Source of the DNA: JAGQRJ01 sp041402045
GTDB taxonomy: Bacteria; Planctomycetota; J058
DNA: 64,000 nucleotides
Reading direction: 5' to 3'
Assembly: GCA_041402045.1 (NCBI GenBank)
Contig: JAWKSZ010000024.1
Span: forward strand, 40,882-104,881
Below, piece after piece: positions 1-11,500 of this stretch. How positions within the stretch are numbered: position 1 is the first letter of the stretch; every line of letters begins with the position of its first letter. The translations under genes were made by a program, and so were the position numbers. The notes beneath the pieces were generated by a model. It was not told the origin of the DNA. It did no database searches and saw only the letters and a list, made by a program, of their open reading frames with translations.

Positions 1-717
1 CTCGAGCTCGGTGATGTCGGCGAGGTCGAAGTGGGTGACGTGGGGGATCGTGGTCCACGAGCGCGTCATGGCCTGGGCCGTGCTCCGTCGGATCCCGCTG
101 ACCGGCCGCTCCTCGACCTCGCCCCAGCGCGTGAAGTCGGGGAGCGGCTCGGCGGGGCGGGCGGCGCCTGCCCCTGCGCCGAGCTGGCGCAGGTGGGTGT
201 GCACGTCCTCGGGGGTGATCCGCCCGCGCTCGCCGCTGCCGCGCACCTGGGCCAGGTCGACCCCCAACAGCCGCGCCAGGCGACGCACCGCGGGGCCCGC
301 CGGGATGTGCCCCGCAGCGGCCGGTCGCTCGCGACGCCCCGCCGCGGGCTCAGCCTTGGGCTCGGCCTCGGCCTCGGCCTTGGGCTCGGCCTCGGCCTTG
401 GGCTTGGGCTTGGCCTCGGCCTCGGCCTTGGGCTCGGCCTCGGCCTCGGGCTTGGCCTTGGGCGCGTCCTCCGCGCCTCCGCCCTCCGCGTCGACCGTGA
501 GCACCGGGTCGCCGGTGCTCACCTTGTCGCCCTCTTTGACGTGGATCGTCTTGACCTCGCCCGCGTGGGGGCAGGGCAGCTCGACGGTCGCCTTGTCGGC
601 CTCGATCTCGAGCACCGGCTGGTCGGCCTGCAGGACGTCGCCGGGCTTGACCAGGACGCCCACGACGGTGCCGGACTCCATGCCTTCGCCGAGGTTGGGC
701 AGCTTGAACTCGATCAC
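1..717 (-). CDS. aceF: Dihydrolipoamide acetyltransferase (pyruvate dehydrogenase E2), 3' end cut by window edge
   Basis: This is the E2 core of the pyruvate dehydrogenase complex, which transfers acetyl groups from lipoamide to CoA. The first 239 codons are present and the C-terminal catalytic domain runs off the window. The order is: a lipoyl domain at residues 1-78 with the lipoylation lysine (about K42) in EADKATVELP; a low-complexity Ala/Glu/Pro/Lys linker at about 84-125; a peripheral-subunit-binding domain containing VRRLARLLGVDL and GRITPEDV; then the start of the acyltransferase domain (PLSGIRRSTAQAM). The GTG start at 717 has an AGGAG Shine-Dalgarno sequence a few bases upstream. 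It lies 29 bp after the E1 gene on the same strand, so the two are almost certainly co-transcribed. The binding and catalytic domain type fits pyruvate dehydrogenase because of the neighbour; another 2-oxoacid E2 is less likely. Confidence 0.88.
   Translation of the reverse strand, partial: MIEFKLPNLGEGMESGTVVGVLVKPGDVLQADQPVLEIEADKATVELPCPHAGEVKTIHVKEGDKVSTGDPVLTVDAEGGGAEDAPKAKPEAEAEPKAEAEAKPKPKAEAEPKAEAEAEPKAEPAAGRRERPAAAGHIPAGPAVRRLARLLGVDLAQVRGSGERGRITPEDVHTHLRQLGAGAGAARPAEPLPDFTRWGEVEERPVSGIRRSTAQAMTRSWTTIPHVTHFDLADITELE
354..470. repeat. Simple-sequence repeat coding the E2 inter-domain linker
   Basis: Iterations of a CTCGGCCT-type unit encode the Glu/Ala/Lys/Pro swinging-arm linker of the E2 protein. 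The repeat is inside the coding frame and explains the low complexity here. Such linkers are normal for E2 proteins. Confidence 0.6.
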
Positions 718-746
718 GCCAGATCTCCTGTGAGCGGGCGGGGGGG

Positions 747-3419
<2,673 letters not shown>

Positions 3420-3452
3420 GTCGGGGAACTCCCTTGGCCTTTGGGGAGCGGT

Positions 3453-3479
3453 AGTCTACCCCGCGCCCAGGGAATGCAA
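3453..3479 (-). promoter_or_regulatory. Candidate promoter of the aceE-aceF operon
   Basis: Read on the minus strand, TTGCAT (3479-3474) and TAGACT (3458-3453) are separated by 15 bp, about 35 bp upstream of the aceE GTG. The -10 matches other candidates in the window (TAGGCT, TAAGCT, TATAGT). The short spacer lowers confidence. Confidence 0.4.
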
Positions 3480-3537
3480 CCGACCGCTGGCGCCGGGCTT
3501 TATGACGCAGCGCGTGGTTCGCAGCCCGGGCTGCGCG

Positions 3538-3993
3538 CTAGCTCACGGGGCGGACGTAGGGCTCGAGGGTCCGCCCGAGGCCGGGCAGCGCCGCCTTGAC
3601 GTGCTCCTTGGCCTTGGGGCGGAGCTTCTCGTAGAGCTTCTTGAGCGTGCGGTTCGTCGCGCGCTGCGCGCGGGCGTCGGTCACGCCCAGGAGCGCCTCG
3701 GAGACCTGCTCCTGCTGCCCCGCCAGCTCCCGGTCCAGCCCGCCGCGGCTGGCGGCCTCCTTGCTGGTCCAGGTGGCGTAGTAGGGATCCATGGCCCGGC
3801 AGAAGTCGTCGAGCAGGAAGTCCACGCAGTGGGCTACGAAGCCAGGCTTTATGCCCTTGAGGACCTTGTAGCCGGCCTTCAGGGGCAGGGCCATCATGCC
3901 GCGCTTGCTCGAGACTTCGTTCTCGATCAGGCCCACGCACGACTGGATCACCTGCGGCCGTTGGCCGTTGATCCGCTCGAGGAGCTCGCTCAC
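3538..3993 (-). CDS. Small conserved protein of unknown function (DUF6918-like)
   Basis: This is a soluble, probably helical protein of about 151 aa with no signal peptide. Segments such as NGQRPQVIQSC, LIENEVSSKRGMMALPLKAG, YKVLKGIKPGF and VDFLLDDFCRAMDPYY recall an uncharacterised family I know mainly from high-GC bacteria (DUF6918, from memory). No catalytic motif is visible and I assign no function. I prefer the GTG start at 3993 because GGAGG lies five bases before it and the protein then begins at the conserved N-terminus. An in-frame ATG at 4035 exists but has no ribosome-binding site. It stands alone upstream of aceE on the same strand. Confidence 0.6.
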   Translation of the reverse strand: MSELLERINGQRPQVIQSCVGLIENEVSSKRGMMALPLKAGYKVLKGIKPGFVAHCVDFLLDDFCRAMDPYYATWTSKEAASRGGLDRELAGQQEQVSEALLGVTDARAQRATNRTLKKLYEKLRPKAKEHVKAALPGLGRTLEPYVRPVS

Positions 3994-4120
3994 CTTTGCC
4001 TCCGGCTGGCACGTCTCAACCGCGGTATATACCATGGTTTCAGGTGGTTTCAGGCCCCAGCACCTCTAGGGTGGGGCGAGCGGCCGCGGGACGACCCCGC
4101 GAAGGAGGCAGGCACACCGG

Positions 4121-5134
4121 ATGAGCGAGGCCGATGTGGCGGCAGATTGGGTGACGTTGGGAGTCCTCGCGAAGCGCGCGGGCGTCCTGCCGAAGGAGGC
4201 CTTCGAGGCGCAGTTCAGCGCACCGTTCCTCCTGGAGCTGAACCCCGAGGAGGCGGAGGCCCCTGACGACACCCGCGAGTACTCCCGCTCGGACGTGGAG
4301 GAGCTCTCGCCCAGCCTCTCCGAGTCCTTGATCCTCTACCTCGGCGACGGCGACGAGATCGTGATCGGTCGCCAAGGTCAGGCCCGCTGCAACCACGCCT
4401 CGGTCTCCGAGAAGCACTGCGTGCTCCGGCGGTTCGGCACCCTGTGGTCGATCAGCGACCTCGGCTCCACCAACGGCACCACGATCAACGGCCGCAAGCT
4501 CGACCCCGAGGAGCAGCTCCCGCTCAAGTTCGGCACCAAGCTCATGCTGGGCGAAGCCCAGTTCCTCTGGCTCGGCCCCGAGGACTGCTTCGACCTCTTG
4601 CAGGAGCTGACCCGCGAGCCCCGGATCCGCCCGCGCTCCCTGGGCAAGTACCGCGCGGAGTTCAAGTCCCTGGGCTCCGCCGGCGAGGTCGAGAAGCACT
4701 ACCCCGGGCCCTTCCTCGTGATCCAGGCGCCCAAGGGCCGGTCGCCGGTCCCCGGCGGCGGCGGCCCGGTGAGCTCGAACACCGTGACCCTCAGCCAGCA
4801 GGAGCTGAAGGCCAACGTCAACAAGAACGTGGCCGACGCGGTGTTCAACCTGGCCAACCACGCCCTGGTGCGGATCGGGCGCGCGTCGGTGAGCCAGATC
4901 CACTTGCCCCTCGGCGCGATCTCGAACCTGCACGCCGCCCTCGTCTGCGAGGACGGCACCTGGTTCGTGCAAGACCTCGGCGCCAAGAACGGCACTTACG
5001 TGTGGGGCGAGCGCCTGGAGGGGCGCAAGGAGCTCGAGTCGGGCATGGAGATCACGCTCGGCAACATCAAGAGCAACTTCTTCAACCTCCAAGACTTCAT
5101 CACCTACGCCACCCACCGAGATTCTTTGGTCTAG
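4121..5134 (+). CDS. Protein with two FHA domains
   Basis: A 337-aa cytoplasmic protein with two phosphothreonine-binding forkhead-associated domains. FHA1 (about residues 75-150) contains IGRQ, SVSEKHC and DLGSTNGTTING. FHA2 (about 250-320) contains IGRA, AISNLHA and DLGAKNGTYVWG. The N-terminal 70 residues are acidic and helical with no recognisable enzyme domain. FHA proteins read the output of Ser/Thr kinases, and six such kinases lie within 30 kb, so this is a plausible downstream adaptor; that link is inference. AAGGAGG lies about 12 bp before the ATG. The stop codon falls inside a perfect hairpin (5124-5156). Confidence 0.85.
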   Translation: MSEADVAADWVTLGVLAKRAGVLPKEAFEAQFSAPFLLELNPEEAEAPDDTREYSRSDVEELSPSLSESLILYLGDGDEIVIGRQGQARCNHASVSEKHCVLRRFGTLWSISDLGSTNGTTINGRKLDPEEQLPLKFGTKLMLGEAQFLWLGPEDCFDLLQELTREPRIRPRSLGKYRAEFKSLGSAGEVEKHYPGPFLVIQAPKGRSPVPGGGGPVSSNTVTLSQQELKANVNKNVADAVFNLANHALVRIGRASVSQIHLPLGAISNLHAALVCEDGTWFVQDLGAKNGTYVWGERLEGRKELESGMEITLGNIKSNFFNLQDFITYATHRDSLV

Positions 5135-5156
5135 GGCCGAAGGCCCTAGACCAAAG
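5124..5156 (+). terminator. Perfect 15-bp hairpin overlapping the FHA gene stop
   Basis: CTTTGGTCTAGGGCC (5124-5138), loop GAA, then its exact reverse complement (5142-5156). The TAG stop of the FHA gene lies within the 5' arm. There is no T-tract after it, so it may act as a factor-independent hairpin, an mRNA stabiliser or the first member of the hairpin series that follows. Confidence 0.5.
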
Positions 5157-5169
5157 ACGCGTGTTTCTG

Positions 5170-5319
5170 GGGGGCCTGTCCCAGGCCCCCTCGGGCTCGG
5201 GGCAAAGCCCCTCACCCTCACCCCACAGGGCGCGCTCGCGGCTGCGCCGCTCGCGCGGGGAGGCCCGGGGACGGGCCTCGTCCCGCGCTGCGCGCGGGAC
5301 ATTCGCGGGCTTCGCCCGC
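5170..5319. repeat. Cluster of short perfect hairpins with 3-4 nt loops
   Basis: Hairpins read directly: 5170-5190 (9-bp stem, loop TCC), 5199-5211 (5 bp, AAA), 5262-5277 (6 bp, GGGA), 5281-5299 (8 bp, TGC) and 5305-5319 (6 bp, TTC). A 21-bp direct repeat with core GCTCCGCCCACCTATGCGCT follows at about 5325-5366. No gene is recognisable here; open frames are long only because of the high GC. Confidence 0.55.
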
Positions 5320-5396
5320 TCATGCTCCGCCCACCTATGCGCTTGCTCCGCCCACCTATGCGCTCGTGCTTCGCGCACCGACACGCTCTCGTTCCG

Positions 5397-5499
5397 CCCT
5401 CTCTCCTCTCTCCTCCTCTCTCCCTCCTCTCTCTCCTCCTCTCCTCCTCTCTCCTCCTCTCTCCTCCTCTCTCCTCTCTCCTCCTCTCTCTCCTCTCTC
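5397..5499. repeat. 103-nt uninterrupted polypyrimidine tract (CTC/TCC repeats)
   Basis: The plus strand contains only C and T from 5397 to 5499, built of CTCTCCTC-like units with mirror symmetry. The stretch from 5500 to 5691 shows no gene and consists of GC-rich unique sequence running up to the group II intron. Confidence 0.75.
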
Positions 5500-6128
5500 A
5501 TACTGCGCGTGAGCGAGCGGGCGGAGCTTCCGTGTCGGTGTGAACACACCGCTCGTCCTCGGCTCGCGGGACTTCCGTGTCTTCCGCGTCTTCCGTGTTC
5601 CTCTCCTCTCCTGGCGTGCCCTCACGGGTGCGCCCCGCGGAGCTCCCGGCGTGTCTGCACGGGTCCGCCCCCGCGAAGCTCGGTGTCTTCAGTGCGCCAG
5701 GGGGCCTGGCTGATCTCGTGATGAAAGGAGCCCACCGTAATTGCTCGTTCACCACCGTAACCGAGTGGCGTCCCCGGGCAACCGGATCGTCGAAGCCCGG
5801 GCGACAAAGGAGCCGCAACGTTACGTGAACCTGATTCGGCCTCGCTACACATGTGCAGGCGTCAAGCTTCCTGAAGGGCTGAAGCCTGTCACCGGCGGTA
5901 TTGAAACGAGCATGAGCCCGCTGGGCCTGCCGGGGTGATTGGGGCAGCGTGCCGAAAGATCAGTCGAGGAACCTGGGAGGCCCGGCATGTGGGTGAACCC
6001 AAGCGACGGGGAAGCATAACCCAAGCGGCATGTCGGGAGTCGGCGGGGCTCGTAGTAGTGAGGAGGCGGGTAATGCCCGTGGAGCGAAGGGGCCCCACCG
6101 ACGGGCATAAAGACGCGGAGAGTGCCGA

Positions 6129-7400
6129 TTGAGCGATAGCTCCACTACGGACGACTCGGTCCCCGAGGCAAACGACCCCTGGAGGGGCGGGCGTCGACGG
6201 ATACCGGAGAAACTCTTTTCGCTGAGGCAGAAGCTGCACCACAAGGCCAAGCAAGAGCCCGGATTTTCACACGCCATGGGCGAATTGTGTGGAGGGTCAC
6301 GCTGGAGGCGGCGTGGCTCAGGTGCGCGCCAATCGGGAGTGGGATCGACGGAGTCTCGATCGACCAAATCGAAGGCTCGGAGGACGGCGCTGCAGGATTC
6401 CTCGACGAAATCGAGGCGGCTCTGCGGTCGAAGACCTACAAGCCCCAGCCCCGTCCGCCGTGTCTACATACCGAAGCCTGACGGAAAGGAGCGCCCGCTA
6501 GGGATCCCGACGGTCCGTGATCAGGTGGTCCAAATGGCGACGCTGCTGATCCTGGAGCCGATCTTCGAAGCAGATTTCGTGGATAGCTCGTATGGATTCC
6601 GACCAGGTCGAAACGCGCACCAAGCGCTCACGGCGATCCGAGAGCACGAAGGTGGGTTTCGACGAGGTATTGACGCGGACCTCAAGGGGTATTTCGACTC
6701 GATACCCTACGCAAGCTCATGGCCGGGCTGCAGAAGCGGATCACGGATCGCCTGTGCTGGCTGATCAGGCTCGAGGCCCCGTCGTGGAAGACGACGACGG
6801 GGGTCCGAAGGGAACGAGGCCCAAGGCGGGAAATCCGGCAGGGGAGTGATCTCCTCTGCTGGCGAACGCCTTCCTGCACTGGTTCGACCTTCTGGGCTGG
6901 GCCGGGACGGGGAACGCGAAACTCGTGCGGTATGCGGACGACTTCGTGATCTGGCGCGCAACCTGAGCCCTGGCCTGTGCACGAGGTCGAGGTTTCTGGA
7001 AGGGCGCATGGGCCTCGTGATCAACCGGGACAAGACCGGCATTCGGAACCGAAACAGGGAGCGAGCTAGACTTCTCGGCTTCACGTTTCGCTTGACCGCG
7101 ACCTCTCAGGTCGGGGCCATAGCTACCTGAACGTGAGACCGTCGAAGGCGGTGGCCAGAGAGCGGGCGAAGCTCATCCGACCGGTTCACGTGGCTTCAAG
7201 CCGGTCCCCCGGCTCGTAGCCGAAACCCGGCACTTGCTGGGCTGGGCAACCATCTGCTTCGCCACCCGCGGCAGGCCTTCCGGGGATCAAGTCGTCCGGC
7301 TGCGTGCACCTTCGGCGTCGGAGTCAGCGACCCTCCGTCCTCCGATGAGCGTCTATCAACACCTCGATCGCATGGGCCTCGTGTCCTGTGACGAGGAGGC
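6129..7400 (+). pseudogene. ltrA: Group II intron-encoded reverse transcriptase/maturase, frameshifted
   Basis: The pieces in order cover the whole family. First is an N-terminal segment starting at TTG 6129 (IPEKLFSLRQKLHHKAKQEP). Next, in another frame near 6287-6440, come GIDGVSIDQIE and FLDEIEAALRSKTYKP. Then back in the first frame are YIPKPDGKERPLGIPTVRDQ, SYGFRPGRNAHQAL and IDADLKGYFDSIP. The catalytic YADD is at 6931-6942 in [11 protein letters not shown], followed by GLVINRDKTGI, LLGFTFRL, a maturase segment (YLNVRPSKAVARERAKL) and a C-terminal VYQHLDRMGLVS near 7350. At least five frame changes separate these blocks, so no full-length protein can be made from the sequence as given. 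Several could be base-calling errors, as elsewhere in the window, but their number also fits real decay. Confidence 0.75.
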
Positions 7401-7440
7401 GCTGAACCACTGCGCATGCCTTGTGACTAAGACGTCTGGG

Positions 7441-7503
7441 GAGCGCCGGATGCGGGAAATGCACGTCCGGTGGGTGGGGGAGGCCCTTCGGGGCCTTCCC
7501 TAC
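7441..7503 (+). ncRNA. Group II intron domains V and VI
   Basis: The catalytic-triad-like AGC is at 7442-7444. A CCGGATGC arm pairs with GCACGTCCGG across a purine loop and leaves the typical CG bulge. A second stem with a TTCG loop (about 7477-7500) and a CCCTACC end resembles domain VI. This was identified by eye against remembered bacterial intron ends. Confidence 0.6.
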
Positions 7504-7565
7504 CACGACTGTCTCGGTGTCTCTTCTTTCGGCTGCGGTACCCCGCGGAGCTCGGTGGTCAAAAT

Positions 7566-7759
7566 TTCTGCCCTCGGTCCGGCCCTGCACCCGCGGAGCT
7601 TCCTCGCTGGGATTGGGACCCGCCTCGTTTCGGCGTATCCGTGAGCCGCGGCAATGTCCTGGCGGAGCCGGGGGTCAACAGTCTCTGCCCTCGGTTCGGC
7701 CTGCTCGCACCTGCGGAGCTCCCACGCTGGGATTGGGTCCCGCCTCGTTTCGGCGTATA
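7566..7759 (+). repeat. Direct duplication of a ~75-bp promoter-like segment
   Basis: Copy 1 (about 7566-7638) and copy 2 (about 7683-7759) share CTGCCCTCGG, a GCACC-GCGGAGCT block, CGCTGGGATTGGG and CCGCCTCGTTTCGGCGTAT at a period of about 121 bp. Copy 2 ends in a good -10 (TATAGT) where copy 1 has TATCCG. No gene is seen between 7508 and 7785. Confidence 0.65.
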
Positions 7760-7761
7760 GT
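7733..7761 (+). promoter_or_regulatory. Candidate sigma70-type promoter of the BMC-domain gene
   Basis: TTGGGT (7733-7738), a 17-bp spacer and TATAGT (7756-7761), 24 bp before the GTG start. The duplicated upstream copy carries TTGGGA-17-TATCCG at 7613-7641 and is presumably weak or dead. Confidence 0.55.
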
Positions 7762-7785
7762 CACGCCCTCGCGGAGGTGCCCCCG

Positions 7786-8427
7786 GTGAGTCACGTCGAG
7801 CTGCGCTGCTACAGCTACATCGACATCCTGCAGCCCCAGGTGGCGTCCTTCCTCTCGACCGTGAGCAAGGGCTACCTCCCCGAGGAGGAGCAAGCCGCGC
7901 TGATCCTGGAGATCGCGCCGGGCATGGACATCAACCGGGTCATGGACGTCGCGCTGAAGCAGACCGACGTGCGCCCGGGCATGATGATCGTCGAGCGCGT
8001 GTTCGGCTTCATGGAGCTGCACTCCCACGACCAGGGCGAGGTCCGCGCGGCCGGCGAGGCGGTGCTCGGCGCCCTGGGGCTCGCGGAGCAGGAGCGCCTC
8101 CAACCCCGGATCAAGACGACCCAGATCATCACCGGGGCCGAAGCGCACCACACCATGCTGATCAACCGCATGCGCCACGGGAACTTCCTGCTCAAGGACC
8201 AGTCGCTCTACATCCTCGAGGTGCACCCCGCCGGCTACGCGATCTTCGCCGCCAACGAGGCGGAGAAGGCGGCCCCCATCGAGGTGCTCGAGGTGCTCAG
8301 CTTCGGCGCCTTCGGCCGCGTGTTCCTGGGGGGGGCGGAGGCCCCGATCCAAGAGGCGGCGCGGGCCGTAGAGGCCGCCCTGGCGTCGGTCTCCGGGCGG
8401 GAGAACGAGGCCGGGCTGTCCGAATAG
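7786..8427 (+). CDS. Tandem BMC-domain (bacterial microcompartment shell-like) protein
   Basis: A 213-aa protein that appears to hold two BMC folds. The first half carries LILEIAPGM, DVALKQTDVRPG and DQGEVRAAGEAVLGAL, matching the BMC pattern (G/E strand, D-x-x-x-K-x-x-x-V helix, G-D-V-x-A-V helix). The second half carries LYILEVHPAGYAIFAANEAE, KAAPIEVLEVLSFGAFGR and GGAEAPIQEAARAVEAAL. BMC proteins form hexagonal or trimeric shell tiles around enzymes. No pentamer (BMV) or encapsulated enzyme gene is nearby, so its job is open. The GTG start at 7786 is chosen because GGAGGTG lies about eight bases upstream; the upstream open frame is repeat sequence. A promoter is visible at 7733-7761. The fold call is from pattern recognition only. 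Confidence 0.65.
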   Translation: MSHVELRCYSYIDILQPQVASFLSTVSKGYLPEEEQAALILEIAPGMDINRVMDVALKQTDVRPGMMIVERVFGFMELHSHDQGEVRAAGEAVLGALGLAEQERLQPRIKTTQIITGAEAHHTMLINRMRHGNFLLKDQSLYILEVHPAGYAIFAANEAEKAAPIEVLEVLSFGAFGRVFLGGAEAPIQEAARAVEAALASVSGRENEAGLSE

Positions 8428-8464
8428 CCAGGCCCGAATCGTCAGGGACCATTGCCGGGGTTCC

Positions 8465-8493
8465 TTGTTTCAATTCCTTGCCGCTGCTAGTCT
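8465..8493 (+). promoter_or_regulatory. Candidate promoter of the DUF4388 gene
   Basis: TTGTTT (8465-8470), a 17-bp spacer and TAGTCT (8488-8493), in an AT-richer pocket of the 119-bp gap before the ATG at 8547. Confidence 0.5.
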
Positions 8494-8546
8494 TGCGTCG
8501 AAGGTGCGCGCCCTCCGAATCGGGGGTGTTGGGAGTCTTTGAACCC

Positions 8547-11500
8547 ATGGGGCTGCAGGGAGACGTCAAGGCATTCAGCCTGGACGATCTGCTCGATCTG
8601 CTCTCCGCCAGCGGCCACCACGGTTCTTTGACCGTGGTCAATCAGGACACGTCCAAGACCCTCTACCTCTACCAGGGCGGCCTCTACCTCGAGCGCAGCA
8701 CCTTCAGCTTCCGCCTGGGCGACGTGCTCGTGCGCCGCGGCGAGATCACGGTGGCGCAGCTCGAGGAGGCGCTGACCCTGCAGCGTGAGGTGCAGAACGC
8801 GCGGCTGGGCGCGGTGCTCGTGCGCCTGGGCTACACCACCCAGGACACGATCATGTCCGCCCGGCGCTACCAGGTCGAAGAGGAGGTCTACGAGATCTTC
8901 GGCTGGCCCGACGCCTACTACGAGTTCCTGCCCCAGGAGCTGCCCGGGGACTTCCAGGAGCGGCTGCAGGACCCCGAGGAGTTCCGCTTCGACGTGCGCT
9001 CGGTGCTCATGGAGTCGGCGCGACGCAAGGACGAGTGGCAGCGGATCCGCGCCCTGCTCCCCAGCGGCAAGCGGCTCTACGTGCTCACTCCGGGGGAGGG
9101 CGGACGCGAGGCCGCGGAGCAGGCGCTGAGCGCCGCGCGCGCGCAGCGCCTCGACCCCCAGGACCTGTTCGACGGGCGCACCCCGCTGAGCGAGTATCCG
9201 CGCCGGCTCGGGCTCTCGAGCTTCGAGGCCCAGGCCCTGGTGGCGGGGCTCCTGGGCGAGGGCGTGATCGCGCCGATCAAGCCCGCGGACCTGCAGCGCC
9301 AGTTCCAGCGCGCGCTGCGCGAGGACATTCGCTACGCGCTCCGGCTCTACGAGTGCGCGCTGGAGAGCCCCGAGTTCGAGGGCAAGGGCAAGTTCCTGGA
9401 CCGCGTGTTCTGGGGGAGCCCCGCGCTCAAGGACGCCGCGGCCCAGGGCCAGCTGAACTTCGCGGCGCGGGTCAAGGGCAAGCGCGCCTTCGAGCTGCTC
9501 CTGGGCCTGTTCCGCCAGGGGATCACCTGCGAGTACTCCGCCCACGAGGAGGGGCGGCGGGTCGACCTCGGGCTGAGCAAGATGTCCCTGATCCTGCGCC
9601 TGGGCGACCGCCCCGCGCCGGACGTCGAGCGGCACCTGATGGCCGTGCGCCCGCTGGCGCCGGTCGACCTGGAGCGCGCCAAGGAGCTCCTGGGCAAGAC
9701 CGGGCGCTCGCTGCAGCAGATCCTCGTGGGCGGCGGCTACGTCAGCATGGACGACTGGCTGCGGGCGCAGAAGGACGCGCTCATGGAGCGCGTGTTCGAG
9801 ACCTTCCTGCTCAAGCTGCCCTACGTCGAGGTGCGCACCGCCGGCGCCGAGCTCGGGGGCGGCGCCGTCGAGCTGCCCCTGCTCCCCTGGCTGCACGCCG
9901 AGGTCATGCGCGAGGTCCGGCGCTGGGAGACCATGCTCGGGCGGATCCCCAGCGTGCGCACCTTCCTGCGCTTGACGCCCTCGGGGCGCGACGCCGCCGG
10001 GGAGGAGCCGCTGCTCGCCGAGTTCGACGGCAAGCGCAGCCTGCTCGAGGTGATCCAGGTTCAGGGCCTCCCCGCCCAGGCCTTCTTCGAGCGGGTCTAC
10101 GACGCGGTCGAGGCCGGGCACCTGGTGCAGCTCGAGCAGGAGGACTACCGCGAGCTCCTGGCCACCGCGCTGGAGGCCAAGAAGCGCGGGCGCGCGATCG
10201 AGGTGTGCATGGCGGCGATCGAGTGCGCCGTCGACACCTACTACTTCCACGAGCGCCTGAACATGCTCGAGGCCCAGGAGGCCGAGCTCAGCGAGCGCGC
10301 GGCGCGGCCCACGCTCCGCGGCGAGCTCGGCGCGTTCTCGCTGGCCGAGATCCTGCAGTCCTTCAACCTCAGCAAGCGCAGCGGCACGCTCAAGGTCGAG
10401 GACCCCTCGCAGGAGGGGCGCAGCCGCGCGATCTACCTGGAGAGCGGCGAGGTCTACCTGCTGACCGGCGAGGGCGACCTGGGCGAGGGCGACCTGCTCG
10501 AGGAGGAGCTCGTCGCGGCCGGCGTGGTCACCGAGGACCAGCTGGCGGCGGAGGCCGCCGGGCAGCTCAAGGACGAGATCTACGAGATCTTCCTCTGGGA
10601 AGACGCGGTGTTCGAGTTCGCCGCCGACTACCTGCCCCCCGAGTTCTTCGCCTCGAGCAAGCACCACAAGCTGCGCTTGAACACCGGCGAGTTCCTGATG
10701 CAGGCGATCCGGCGGGCGTCGGAGTTCGAGGAGGCGCGGCGGGTCCTGCCCAACGACGAGATCGTGCTCTGCTTCGAGTCCAACACCGCCAAGATGCGCA
10801 CGATCTCCGAGATCGGGCAGGAGGAGCTCCTGCTCCTGGTCGACGGGCGGCACACGATCCAGGACCTGGTGCGGATCGCCGGCGTGCGCCGCTACCGCGC
10901 GTTGACGGTGCTCGCGAGCCTGGCGCGGGACGGGGTGGTGCGCTCCGTCGACCCCGACGCGATCCAGCAGGCCGACGAGGACGCGATCCTCTCCAGCGAC
11001 GTGCCCACCTCCGGCGTGATCGAGGAGGGCTTCGTCGGGCAGCTGCAGTTCGTGGCCACCGTGCAGGACATGGCCTCGGCCCGGCTCACCGGGGTGCTGC
11101 GGGTCACCGACGGGCGCCGCAGCCAGGAGATGGCCCTGGTCGACGGGGTCCCGCACCGCACCGGCCCCCTGAGCACCCACAACGGCGAGCCCGACGTGCA
11201 GGCCCTCTCGCGGGTCACCGCGCAGGAGGTCTCGGAGTGCTTCTCCTGGACCGGGACGCGCTTCGAGCTCCTGGCCGGGACCCTGCCGCCGCGGCTGCAG
11301 GACGCGTCCCAGCGCGACGCGCTGCGCCTGGACCTGGACCTGTTCTTCGACGTGTTCGCCGAGGCCGGCGAGCGCTGGAGCGTGGTCGGCGAGCTCGTGC
11401 CCCGCGACCGCTGCGTGGCCTACGTCGAGGGCGAGGGGGTCAAGGAGCGCGCCGAGCGCCAGGCCGGCGACGCGCGCCTGGTCTCGCTCGTCGACGGGAC

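Larger units (their letters stand above)
5692..7507 (+). mobile_element. Bacterial group II intron, probably degraded
   Basis: The 5' end GTGCGCC at 5692 matches the conserved GUGYG start of group II introns. A reverse-transcriptase reading frame in pieces occupies about 6129-7400. A domain V-like hairpin starting GAGC and containing ATGCGGGAAATGC lies at about 7441-7475, followed by a domain VI-like stem (GGGAGGCCC TTCG GGGCC) ending near CCCTACC at about 7503. The 3' boundary is uncertain by a few bases. Local base composition is lower in GC than the surrounding genes, which suggests acquisition. The intron sits between two intergenic segments, not inside a gene. Confidence 0.75.

Noticed and set aside
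4040..5323. Long minus-strand frame opposite the FHA gene
   Set aside because: It has no domain similarity and mirrors the third-position GC of the real gene; the same holds for other very long opposite-strand frames (for example 8487-11906, 37041-41300, 44907-47531).
5124..7507. Prophage or IS-element insertion
   Set aside because: No transposase, integrase or terminal inverted repeats with target duplication were seen; the only mobile-type protein is the group II intron RT.
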